This document shows, one piece after another, positions 38,701 through 48,722 of a stretch of 64,000 nucleotides of DNA. The notes beneath the pieces are model-generated. The model did not search any database, was not told the origin of the DNA, and saw only the letters and a program-made list of their open reading frames with translations. Source of the stretch: Juglans regia. Its lineage: Eukaryota > Streptophyta > Magnoliopsida > Fagales > Juglandaceae. The stretch spans positions 10,902,847-10,966,846 of the forward strand of contig NC_049914.1 of assembly GCF_001411555.2 (NCBI RefSeq), given 5' to 3'. Every line of letters starts with the position of its first letter. Within the stretch, counting starts at the first letter, position 1. The position numbers and the translations under genes were made by a program.

Positions 38701-41700
38701 TAGGGGCTCTCTTGTATGGGCTAGATGTTTTCTTGTATACGTCCAGTGTACTTGGTTACACCTATTGATATATATATATATAATACTATTAATTATAAAA
38801 AAAATGAAATCAAATCAGGAAATTTTGCTCCTATAAAGTCACATGGTCTACAATCCAGTTATGTTATTATTAAATGATAAGTGCCCTTATGAAGCCAAGT
38901 CATCCACTCCTTAACTATTGTACATTTAAATAAAAATTTAGCCAATATGTCATTATGTTAAACTTATTAAATGAAAAAATATATCTAACTAAATTAGTAA
39001 TTTTTTTTAAAATTAAACATTAGTAAAAAATATTACATCTAACTAAACTAATATATTTTTATATAAATTACTAGCCTTTTAATTTTTTTAACACGTGTTA
39101 TGACTTCAGTTTTGTAACAATAGATACCTAAATGTTATTAAATTTCAGAATAAGCTAAATTGTCCATTGGTTTGAATTTTGATGACTAGAGTTGTTTTTC
39201 ATTCTAGGTAAAGAGCTATTGGTTTCTCTTTACTCTATCAAAGTTTGTGACATTTCGTATCACTAACATAAAAATAAAAGAGACTAAGGGGAAAACGGAT
39301 CATGGTGCTCTACCAATATTTTAGAGATTAAAGTGCCAATTGACACCCTTTTAGAGGTTTTCTTTATTTTATAATTGCTCAAGGTATATTAACTTTGTCA
39401 GATGGGGTACTTATAAAAATAAATAGTTAAATTAGATAGAGTATTTTTCATCGACTAGTAATATATATTTTAAAAGTTCTAGCATTTAGTGAGTTTTGCT
39501 CCTGTTCACTTGCATCTTCTTTCCCATTAGGGGGGTGTAAATTAGATAAAGTTTTCCCAACACATGATTTTAGGGGTGTAAAATTTTTAGTCCGGACTGG
39601 GAAAACTGACCAGACCGAAAATTGGCTTGGTCAGTTATGGTCCTCCATTTGGGGGACCAAATGGGTTTTGGTCCGGTTCCAGGGTCTGTGATTTTTGGAC
39701 CGACCGGACCGAAACCGACTGAACTATATATATTTAAAAAATATTATATATATTATATTATATAATAATTGTATAAGTTAATTATGTAATTTTCATATAA
39801 TCTGTTAGCATTGAACATATAAATTGTTAAATAATATATACTATCAATTAATAATATATCATAAATCATATGATAATTTATATCGTTATATGTAGATATA
39901 TTTATACATACTCTACTAGTTACACTTAATTAAATTAATTAGGTAATTTTTTTTTTAAATACCTAAGTTGCAAGCAAGCATGAATAATCTATGTATAATG
40001 AAATTATTTGATATTCATTAACCATATATAAAATGTTGGACATTATTAATAATTATGCATACTAAATAGTAAAGTCTAAGTTAATAAAGTAGTAACTCTC
40101 AACACCATAAATATAATTATAGTTAAATATTTTTTTAAATGAGTTAGTTACATAATTCACATTAATAATTCACTTAATTTTAATTTTAGTAGTTTAAATA
40201 ATTTATTTATTAATTTATTTGCAAATAAAAAAAATAGATGAAACAAAATAAACAAAATAATTGGAGCGGTCCGGTCCAGGAAAATGATGGACCGAAAGTT
40301 TTGGTCCATCATCCCCCGGACCGGACCGGACCGATTTACACCCCTACATGATTTAGTTTTATTAACTCATGCATGTTTAATTTTGTAACTAATGGATTCC
40401 TAAAAGGCTATTGAGTTTTAGAGGAAGGTAAGAAAGGCTTATTTAAGTTATGAATCTGCATGATTATAATTACTCTGACACACTATATAAAGAAATTTTG
40501 GTCCCTTTCCCCACATAAGTAAAGTTTGTGAGTTATCTCATCACTAACATGCAAGCACAAGGAAAGAGAGAAGAAAAGACCAACTGGATCAACCAAATTT
40601 TGGAGATCAATGTACTACTTCAAATCCTCTTGGGTGCAAACAATCTCTAGGGGCCATTGAACTGGGGGATTTTCCCCTTGAATTACCCAAAGTGCACTTG
40701 CGAAAAACTCCTTGCTGAGGGCCTGTGTGCCCCCTGGATTAGTTGGGACGCTGTTCCTAGACACTCGGTGCCAATCAAAAAGATCAATGTACTTAAATTG
40801 GTGCATTTATAAAATTTGTAACTTCTCAAGATATATAATTTTTCATTCAAGAACTTCAAGTCTGTGACTATTTGTTTCAGAAGCCCGAGACATTTTATCT
40901 TTCCTGTTTTGGAAATATTTTACCTTGTTGGAATAGGACATGGATGGCCTATGTTGAAATGTATGCAAGTGAGAGTTTCAATTTCATATTAGGATTACTT
41001 CATTCTTTCTTGTGATTGTCGGGTTTAGAGCTTTTGTGGAATTAAACTGGCAAATTATTTTTAGAAATGATCTTTTCGGCTTCATTAAACCTTTTATTTT
41101 GAGCAAGTATGTAGTTTTGATTGATGGGTAATTTGGGCATCTATAAATATTTGTCATTACTTTTGGAACTTTCCATGTTTTCTGAAATTTCTGAGATTTA
41201 TGTATTTTCATTTTGATAGCATCTTGGAACTGTTGGTATATATCGTATCATGAAATGTTCTCACTTTTTGACATAGGCACCAGAGTTCCTAATTTTATAA
41301 ACACGTAGAAATTTTTATTTTGCTTATTTGTTTGAAGCAGCTTTTTTGACATAGGCACCAGAGTTCCAAACTTTTTGACATGGGATTTTATTTCAATAGG
41401 CATGTGCAAAGGTTTCTGGAGAAGCCAGTGGTACAGGTTCACCTGGTTCATGCTTCAAGTGTGGTGAAGGGGGACATTTTGCCCGTGAATGCATGAGTAA
41501 TGTTAAAGTGAGATCTTCTTATCCATTTGGTGTTAGTTTGCACCTTCCCCCTCTATGGCTTCTATTCAACCTGTAAAATATGTGTTTCTAATATCAATTA
41601 AAGCGAGTGCTATTTCGACTTTCTGCAGGCTTACAAGAGGAGTAGGAACATTTCAGCCCCAACTCTGCGAGTTCACAGAGAAGAGAATGGCTACTCAGAA

Positions 41701-42135
41701 CTCAAATCTATTCCTTTTGATCTTGGCAAGGTTCGTAAAGGGAAGAAAACCAGAGATGAAGGAAAAGGTGTTACGACACCACAAAAATCAAAACGGAAAG
41801 GTGGCTGGATACTGGAGGATCCTGGAGACCTTACTACACCCCAAAAATCAAAACGCAGAGGTGGCTGGATAGCAGAGGATCCTGGTGATTACTTGAATAG
41901 AAAATCGAAAAAAAGCTTGAGGTCTCCTGCAACACCATCGACTAAGGGTCATAAGATCTCTTCTTTAAGTGCTGATGGTCACGCTTCAAGTTCTCGATCA
42001 TCCAATAAAGCAATCAAGGTTCATTCTGGATCTTTGATGTCCGAAGGACCATCCAAGGCCTATCGGCCCAGATTTTCAGCATCAAGGTTTGGCAACTTTG
42101 GCAGCGATGGGCTGCAGAGAAATCATGGTTGGTGA
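35790..42135 (+). CDS. CCHC zinc-knuckle protein, seven exons, 525 aa
   Basis: Exons: 35790-36197, 36668-36784, 36878-37036, 37631-37792, 37928-38044, 41400-41507 and 41629-42135. Every exon length is a multiple of three and the joined frame is open. The N-terminus is acidic and serine-rich (VVVLSSSDDEEANEDLS), then basic (KVVKRERRKKIKK). Zinc knuckles lie at 191-204 (CFKCGEEGHSTANC), 213-226, 232-245, 259-272, a variant at 286-297 (CYICKRFGHLCC), 310-323 (split by intron 5) and 339-352 (CFKCGEGGHFAREC). The C-terminus has a duplicated TTPQKSKRKGGWILEDPGD-type unit and ends FGNFGSDGLQRNHGW. The layout matches plant zinc-knuckle proteins related to Air1/Air2 and ZCCHC7, nuclear RNA-binding factors of RNA surveillance. 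The biochemical role here is inferred from that resemblance. Confidence 0.93.
38173..38254. repeat. 29-bp tandem repeat, nearly three copies, in intron 5
   Basis: The units begin at 38173, 38202 and 38231 and share cttattgacttattcattac. They are nearly identical. Confidence 0.85.
38336..38440 (+). mobile_element. LINE 3'-UTR relic in intron 5
   Basis: 'gttgttgctcttgtatatgt' and 'cctgtgtacttgggctatgc' match the 3' UTR style of the LINE at 1-305. The tail has decayed, and no target duplication was found. Confidence 0.5.
38542..38803 (+). mobile_element. Truncated LINE insertion with a 21-bp target duplication
   Basis: This 262-bp insert carries a LINE C-terminal and 3' UTR stretch (cgtccagtgtacttgg) and an A-rich tail. 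The same 21-bp string, beginning atgaaatcaaatcagg, is found just before it (38521-38541) and just after it (38804-38824). That is the signature of target-primed reverse transcription. Confidence 0.88.
39571..40346. mobile_element. hAT-type MITE, CCGGACCGG family variant, copy 3
   Basis: Ends TAGGGGTGTAAA and TTTACACCCCTA are flanked by identical CATGATTT (39563-39570, 40347-40354). The arms are rich in ggaccgg/ggtcc and the core is AT-rich. At 776 bp and with a different core, it is a separate subfamily. It lies in intron 5 of the zinc-knuckle gene. Confidence 0.9.
40617..40780 (-). mobile_element. Truncated SINE-like insertion
   Basis: A 164-bp insert is flanked by a 13-bp direct repeat agatcaatgtact (40604-40616, 40781-40793). 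On the plus strand it begins with ttcaaatcctcttgggtgca, which resembles a pol III B box (GGTTCAAATCC), and ends with an A-rich aatcaaaa. The orientation is ambiguous, because the B-box reading is on the plus strand and the rest resembles plant tRNA-derived SINE tails. I would call it a 5'-truncated SINE with moderate certainty. Confidence 0.5.
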
Positions 42136-42308
42136 AAGGAACCCAATTTAATCTTTGAACAACAGCCACAGGGAGAGAGAAATCTTTCGGCCCAGATTTT
42201 CAGCATCGAGGTTTGGCAACTTTGTCAGTGATGGGATGCAGAGAAATCATGGTCGGTGATAGGAACCCGATTTAATCTTTAAACAACAGCCACAGGGAGA
42301 TAGAAATC
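42061..42308 (+). repeat. 124-bp tandem duplication across the stop codon of the zinc-knuckle gene
   Basis: The first copy holds the last 25 codons (ending at 42135) and the start of the 3' UTR. The second copy (from about 42185) repeats cggcccagattttcagcatc and the following sequence with few changes. Because the first stop precedes it, the second copy is 3' UTR. Confidence 0.92.
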
Positions 42309-42759
42309 AGAGGTAATTGAGGATTAGGTTCCCCCCACCTTGTACTCTTGTAAGTTCCCCATGTTATGGTTTATAGATATTTAATTTTTATGTTGGTTTA
42401 AAGGCGTTGGTGCACACCCTTCGATCTTATGTACATGCACACAAGCATGTTTCATTGCCCAACTAGTGAGGAGCACTTGTGTTGTAATTTGAGTTCAAAT
42501 AATTAAAACTCGCAATGCTTCTTTCCATGAGCATTGTTGCTTCTGCATTATAGTTTATTTTTTCCAGCTATAAAACCCACCTGCTGAATTGTCAATTGGG
42601 TGTCTTCATAGTTTTTACTAATTTTTGCTCGTCTTGATTGTTTTCCTTTGTTGATTCCACGACTTGACTCCAGCATTGGATTTGGTTAACATGACTGGGC
42701 TGTAGTCCTTTTCGTTTGAGAAGTCATAAATATTGGCAAAGTTGACTATGCTCTACCAA
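42309..42759. other. 3' flank of the zinc-knuckle gene
   Basis: Contains the probable remaining 3' UTR (T-rich near 42370-42400). No poly(A) signal is decisive and no gene is seen. Confidence 0.35.
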
Positions 42760-43290
42760 TTTTGAAAATCATTAATTTGCTAAAGACACATTGACATGGC
42801 CTGATGCTTGACATATGAAAGAGGAGCATAGGCTCCCTTTTATAGGCTATCAAGTTATTGAAAGAAGGTGAGAAAGCAAATATTAACCCACACGTTAAGG
42901 CTGATTTGGATATTGAGTTGAGCAGTTGAGTTAAGTTTTTTATGAATAGTAGTGAATTGAGTGGTGGAGGGAGTTATGTGGGGCCTATCTAAACTGAGTT
43001 TAAAGTGTTTGAATGTTAAGATGAGTTTAATACTTTTTATGGGAAATTGAAAAAGGTTGTGGATCCCATGTATAAAGATGTTTTAAGTTGAAAAAGGTTG
43101 TGGGCTTCACGTGTAAGAAAGTTTTGAGTTGAGATGAGTTTAGTAATTTGAGAGTTGAGTGTTTGGATGTTAGATTCAGTTTAAAATTAGACTGAACTCA
43201 GCTGAGCTCAACTGAGTTTGGAAACTAAACGCAGCCAAATTGGTTATTTGAGAAGCTTTGAAAATGAAGAAACTTCTAGAGAAGGCAGTG
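42760..43290. repeat. Duplicated segment A (left), interrupted by a MITE
   Basis: It shares 'gaggagcataggctccc', 'aggtgagaaagcaaatatta' and 'aagctttg' with segment B at 45801-46140, in the same order and orientation. Similarity ends at ctagaga on the right. A different MITE sits in each copy, so the duplication predates both insertions. Confidence 0.6.
42899..43236. mobile_element. MITE within duplicated segment A
   Basis: The 338-bp block ggctgatttggatattgagt...aaactaaacgcagcc has imperfect inverted ends starting GGCTG. Segment B lacks it and shows the uninterrupted sequence gcaaatattagttaagagtt, which proves insertion. The interior contains 'gagttgagatgagttta'. Confidence 0.75.
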
Positions 43291-43559
43291 TTGCTCTCAC
43301 TCCTTTTTAACGGTCCCTCCCCTCAACACTGACTTCTCTCCTTGAGTGAGTAGTCATATAATCTGGCTAGCAAAACTTTACAAACTTGAAAGAACTTTCC
43401 TTGATAACATGTTCTTGTCTTGATTTTCTACCCTAATAGATTCCATCTTCACCTATTCTTATAGCTAGTCTTGATCTTCTATCTTTCTCAATGTTACACT
43501 GTGGATTCTATAACTTTCTTCAATGATAGCTATGTTAGCCATACTTAGGGTTCGGCTTT

Positions 43560-45497
43560 TAGGTTGACCTTCCTCCATCCTTTTGTCTTATGTTCTATAT
43601 GCTCCTATTTGCCACATGTTTGCTACTATTTAGCAAATTTACACCAATTAGGGCTACATGTTCATCCATGGACTATAGCTCTTAAGAACATGGTGGTACA
43701 TTGTCTTTTGGCTCACTCGATTTATCCCTAATCAGCTTAGAATATGACAATGTGGCTACTTTAAGTTGACCACTGGGATGATACTTGATCAAACAAAGTT
43801 TTAGAAATATAACGAGTAATGGTGGGGTTACATCATCTCGACCCTTTTCTTTTCTCATTGTATCTATTAAAAATACATCGAATTTCCTTCTCATCAAAAC
43901 TTGATCTGGTACAAACACTTAAAATGTATACCACCGAATACTTTGGAGTAACTCAATGTAGGCTTGATGCTTCTCAATTTTTGGTAGGGTGAGATGACCT
44001 CGATCATTGCTTGTGGTAGCTTATTGATCACGAGTTGTTCTCATGCATTCTGCCCAAACTCAGCTTGTCTCTTTGTTCGCATGCACCATGACTTGAAAAA
44101 TCGTTGCCAAGTGATGGTTCTCTGTCTCAGCCACTCTGTTCTACTGTAGAGTGTTTGGGCATGTCAGATGTCTATGTATGCGACATTCTCGCAGATGGTT
44201 ATCAAACTCTCGAGATATACTCTCTCCCTTGATGTCTGTGCAGAAGCACTAAACCTTCCTTCCGATTGCACCTTTGACTTCTTTTTTAAACCCCTCAAGC
44301 TTTGCAAGAAATTCATATTTTTCTCTCACAAAATATACCCGTTATACCTTGCGAAATCATTGATGAAAGTCCTTATGTACCAATCACTACCAATAACTAC
44401 TTCCTCACTTGATTAGGCACATTAGAATGAACAGGCCCTAATCGTTCTTTTGCCATTTTGTTGCTCTTCACATTGTAATTTGTAATTGGTGTGTTTTGCC
44501 ATATTGGCACCCTGCATAGATGATATGTCCTTGTACTTTGAGCTATGGAAGACCTTTATGTAGAAGTTTATTCATCATAACATTCAGTTGGTGATAATCA
44601 ACATGTCCTATCTTGCATGCCACAAATCCATAGTGTCATTCTTCTGTTTCTTGTCCATGAATGCAAACTCTATTGACATGACGCAGATTGACTCCACCCT
44701 TCTTCCTTCTAAGATGACTCACCAATAGGTTTTAAGCTTTTGTTCATATTTCCATCTTTATTGCCAAATTAATTTAATTTCCTTGGGCTGCCAGCTATGA
44801 TACTTGCAACAAATTCTTCTTCATGCCAGGTACATGATAAAATTTTTGTAAATGTACCTCATCAAGACTAACTGATCACTGTGCTACCAGTGCAAGTAAT
44901 TGGCAATCTTGTGTTGTTGATAGTCATTTCAGCTCTCTTGACTTTATATTTCAACATGCTCTCTAGCCTCTCCTCATCTCTAGTCATGTGATTGGAGCAA
45001 CCTGAATCCACAATCTCATAATTTACTCCCCTGCCTCGTTTACAACTAGGATCATTTCCTCAGCCTCAGTCCTCATATAATTTTTTCTTGAGAAACAAGC
45101 GGCAAGCGCTGAGTATGTCCCATGCTTCCTTAGGTTAGTGAGTTAGTGATACTTAGAATGTCTTCTAGCATCTCCTTTTTCACTGTTTTCTTGATCACAA
45201 ACATAGTCTCTCCGATTTTAATTCACCACTTCCAGATTAACTCAACATTTTCTACAAGCGATGGTGTAGTGTCACTACCATCCACAATCTCCGAAAGATT
45301 TCGTCCCGGCAGATGACTCCATACAATTGCTAGTTGCTGCAAGTATTCAGCTTTCTATTAAGACAATAAGTTGGAGATTCGCTATTGTGACATGCTTCAC
45401 AAACTAACAAGCTTCACTAGTTCAGATTGTGCATGAACAATAATCTCTTCACAAACAAACAACTCACACCTTTTAGAGCCAGACCCTGATATCAAGT
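43560..45497 (-). pseudogene. Degenerate copia gag-pol remnant (protease to integrase)
   Basis: Minus strand: protease motif VDSGCSNHMTRDEE near 45015-44975, the HVPGMKKNLLQVS-type strand after a frameshift (about 44840), and the GAG pre-integrase motif DLWHARIGHVDYHQL (about 44620). The integrase C-terminal region follows, with KPTLSYSKVFGG (about 44000) and RYNEKRKGSRWCNP. Reverse transcriptase and RNase H are missing. A PBS-like TTGATATCAGGG lies at about 45497-45486, beside the LTR at 45498. Many stops show it is inactive. Confidence 0.75.
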
Positions 45498-45800
45498 TGT
45501 CGGACTTAGTAAAATCTTTGATGGCGAATTGCTTAAAAAATATGAACACTTTTATTATGAGAGTATAATACAATAGCTTTTAGGAATATTCAACAGAAAC
45601 ACTATGATTAGAACACCTGAACCACACACCCATTCAAACTCGCTGTACACTAGGATAAAATTGCACACATGACTAGATGAAAGCCGGCTCAGAATACTTG
45701 GGTCTCTACCCACTACGGGACACCTCATCACTACCACACATCATAACAGCTCCCTTAATTTTGACCTGCCACTCTTAAGACTTTGGTCCTTTCCAACAGT
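45498..45800 (-). repeat. Probable 5' LTR of the degenerate copia
   Basis: On the minus strand it starts TGTTGGAAAGGACC and ends AAGTCCGACA, directly before the PBS-like site, giving TG...CA ends and 303 bp. No partner LTR was found to the left, so the 3' end of the element is lost. Confidence 0.6.
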
Positions 45801-46140
45801 TAGAGACACACGTTCACTTAACTCGACAATTGCATACTAAGGAGGAGCATGAGCTCCCCTTTTAGGCTATAAAGTTAAAGAGAGTGTGACGCCAATAAAG
45901 AGATCTTACAAAAATGAATTTATGAATTAAAGTGGTTTAATGCATTAGATCTGCTTTACAATAACAAATAATTTTATAATATGAGACACCATATCAAATC
46001 ACGTCGTTTTAGAAGTTTGGTTTTTGTAAGATTTCTTTGTATAACTAAGTATTTATCTGATTTCAATGAAAGGTGAGAAAGCAAATATTAGTTAAGAGTT
46101 GGCTATTTGAAAAGCTTTGGGAATGAATGAACTTTTAGAG
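45801..46140. repeat. Duplicated segment B (right), interrupted by a MITE
   Basis: Homologue of 42760-43290. It carries the MITE 45897-46038 and lacks the MITE of segment A. Confidence 0.58.
45897..46038. mobile_element. MITE of about 140 bp in segment B
   Basis: Ends aaagagatcttacaaaaa and tttttgtaagatttcttt are inverted repeats (16 of 18 match). The interior is AT-rich with atgagacaccatatcaaatc. Segment A shows the site without it. Confidence 0.72.
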
Positions 46141-46352
46141 ATTTTCTGATGGAGATTTGCCATGGTGGGTGTGATAGTGCCTTTCCCAGGACCACTGTTA
46201 ATAAACACAGAAGGCCAACATGAGCAATCGTCGCAACCTCCAGAAAGAGACGTGTGCCTAGCAAGACGCTTCACTTTCTTGCATCCTCTTTTGAGTAAAC
46301 TCTTCACTTGTAAAATGAGTAATTCCATAGAAGATGTCTGGTAAAGCTCCAT
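46092..46352 (-). CDS. Small ORF, 86 aa, unrecognised
   Basis: The frame starts at ATG 46352 and ends at TAA 46092. The product is basic and cysteine-rich in the middle (KRGCKKVKRLARH, SGGCDDCSCWPSVF). Composition looks more protein-like than its neighbours, but I know no family with this pattern. Its last 15 codons lie in duplicated segment B, and segment A retains only a diverged version of that tail. It sits between two retrotransposons and may be a captured or dead fragment. Confidence 0.25.
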   Translation of the reverse strand: MELYQTSSMELLILQVKSLLKRGCKKVKRLARHTSLSGGCDDCSCWPSVFINSGPGKGTITPTMANLHQKISKSSFIPKAFQIANS

Positions 46353-46519
46353 AACAGAGAATTCTTACTCCTTTTTATATCATTGAAATCTTTAGTCTCA
46401 CCCAAAACGAGTGAGAAAACTTAAGCACCGGCCTCAAGCTCAAAGAGTGCAATATTTTGTTTTTGAAACATATTTGACAAAGCAACTTGGGTCACTAAGA
46501 GTAGCTATTATAAGGAGAC

Positions 46520-47383
46520 TGAAAATGTGAATTTTAAGAGTTTGGCTAGTATTAGGTTGGCTAGTATTAGGTAACTAAGATAATAGACATCATCTTGAGT
46601 TTAAATTATGTGAGTTGTTGAATGTAAAAGATTTTGAGTTTGTTTGGAGTTTGCAATTAAGTGTTTTAGATAAGTCAAAACATGTAATTCCGAATCTCAA
46701 GGTTATTATTTTATCCATTGAAGAATTTGAATTTGAAACGGCTACAAGTCTTTGAAGATAATTCTATGCAGTTATCAAATTGTTAGCAAAACTGTCGCGA
46801 TAGATTCAATTTGTCAGTAGAATATCACTGGGACTTAGAAACTGATTCCATAAATATATTTAAACTGTCATACTAACTAGGAATAGTAGAGATTTAATTC
46901 TGGAGATTTTTTAGAGCACTTTCAATGCTTATTTTGGTGAGAAAATTTTCATATTATTTTTTTTTCTCAAAGAGTGTGATTATGACCCAAGGTTCAGATA
47001 ATGTGATCGGTTCAACCACTAGAGTTCCAGCAGGAAAGTCAATATTTGAAGATCGTCAGGGGTTCTGACTACTACTGTGGTAGAGATAGACGGGTTAAAT
47101 AAGAGTATCAATTGACAAATATTTTGTAATTGAAACTTTTTTGTAAAAGATTTTCAAATAGTGGATTGAGGTTTCTGGGTAAGCTGGCCCGTAGGATTTT
47201 ACTTTGAAAATGTTCTTTAAATGGTTTTCCTCTCATTATCAATTTTTGTGTTATGCAATTGATTTATTTTGTATTAATGTTGTTTTTATTGAATACTTGC
47301 ATGGATATTGATTAACAAATTGATTGATAGAATTGATAGATCTTTATAAGTTTGACTGTACAAGGGTATTTTGGAAAATTTCA
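46520..47383 (+). repeat. 5' LTR of the nested copia element
   Basis: Starts TGAAAATGTGAATTTTAAGAG and ends AAAATTTCA directly before the PBS. It contains the uninterrupted equivalent of the site at which the right LTR was hit (gcaattaagtgttttagata). Confidence 0.88.
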
Positions 47384-47385
47384 AT

Positions 47386-47398
47386 TGGCATCAGAACG
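47386..47398 (+). promoter_or_regulatory. Primer-binding site of the nested copia element
   Basis: tggcatcagaacg, an initiator tRNA-Met type PBS with one change in its first nine bases, begins two bases after the LTR. Confidence 0.8.
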
Positions 47399-47483
47399 TG
47401 GTTCACTTATTCAAGTGTGATCCATATCCTTGTAGACCATGTCATCATCATTATTAGCCCTTCCACATTTTGATGGGGACAAC

Positions 47484-48672
47484 TGACTTACTCAAAAATG
47501 AGCAGCACAAAGGCTATCCTAAGTGCAGGATGATGTCGCGTAATAATTAAGAATAAATTCTTAAATCGTCTCCTCAGGAAAAGTTACTTAAAATCAAATT
47601 CGTTTAAAATGGTGAAAATATTCACAAAAAGAAAATAAAAGTGGTGGTATGTGCAATGGATAGATGAGTGCAACAATAATGAAAAGGGCACTAGTCATGG
47701 ACTAGATTCATATTTTTAGATTTTTGAGTATCGAAATGAAATGTAAAAGACTAACAAATAGAAATTAACAATAAAAAAAATCAACGAAACTAAACAATCT
47801 TAATTAATCTGAAAATTAAATAATAAAATTAAAATTATTTAAATCATAATTAAGCTTTAATTAATATAGTATGCAATAAAACTAAGAGATTAATAAAACT
47901 AAACTACAAATTAAATTAGATTAGAAAATAATTGACAAAATACGAGCTGAAAATTGAAAAGCTCCAAAATCAAGATTCTAGGGTTCATCCTTGTACTCAA
48001 TCACAAATTCTCAAAATCAATCTATAACAATTGTAATCACTGTTAAATGAAAGTTTAAGGAAGCGAAAAAAATAAATAATACGAAATAAATAAACAATAA
48101 ATAAAATGCCCAAAGGTCTAAGCCAAATATCTCAAAAATACATCACAAATTTTAAACTAAAATTAAATAAATAGTAGAAAGTGAAAAGAGTAAGCCAAAT
48201 GAATGGACACGGAGGTGGTAGGCAATAGAGAAGAAGAATAATGAAAATTAATTGAGATGAATATTGCCTAAAGATTGAAATCCAAACAGAAACAATCAGA
48301 CACAATTATGAATTCTCACAAAAGTGACATGTTACAACTCAACCCCCAGGGGCTATACCCACCAAGACTATCTCAACAATATTTCACATAGAATTGAGGC
48401 AAATGTCTCAGAACTCAAATGTGTGTGTGGAGCTAAACTGGTTGTGTGTTCCTCATTACTAGCCATGATTTATCATAGGATTTTTCAACCTTAAGATTAA
48501 TCATTACTGATTCTAACTACCTCAAAGCCCAAGGGACCAGCAGTTTTCACGTCAGCTCTATTTTTAAAGATTGAACACTCAACCCCAGTTTTGGGTAACT
48601 GTTTCTAATCCTTAATTTAGGAAAGCTCCATAAATCTCTTTCATCTTTCTTTCTTTCTTTTTCTTTTTTTTT

Positions 48673-48722
<50 letters not shown>

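Noticed and set aside
48655..48718. Long poly-T as a LINE tail in minus orientation
   Set aside because: It lies within the non-coding 3' region of the Athila remnant, and no LINE sequence or duplication adjoins it.
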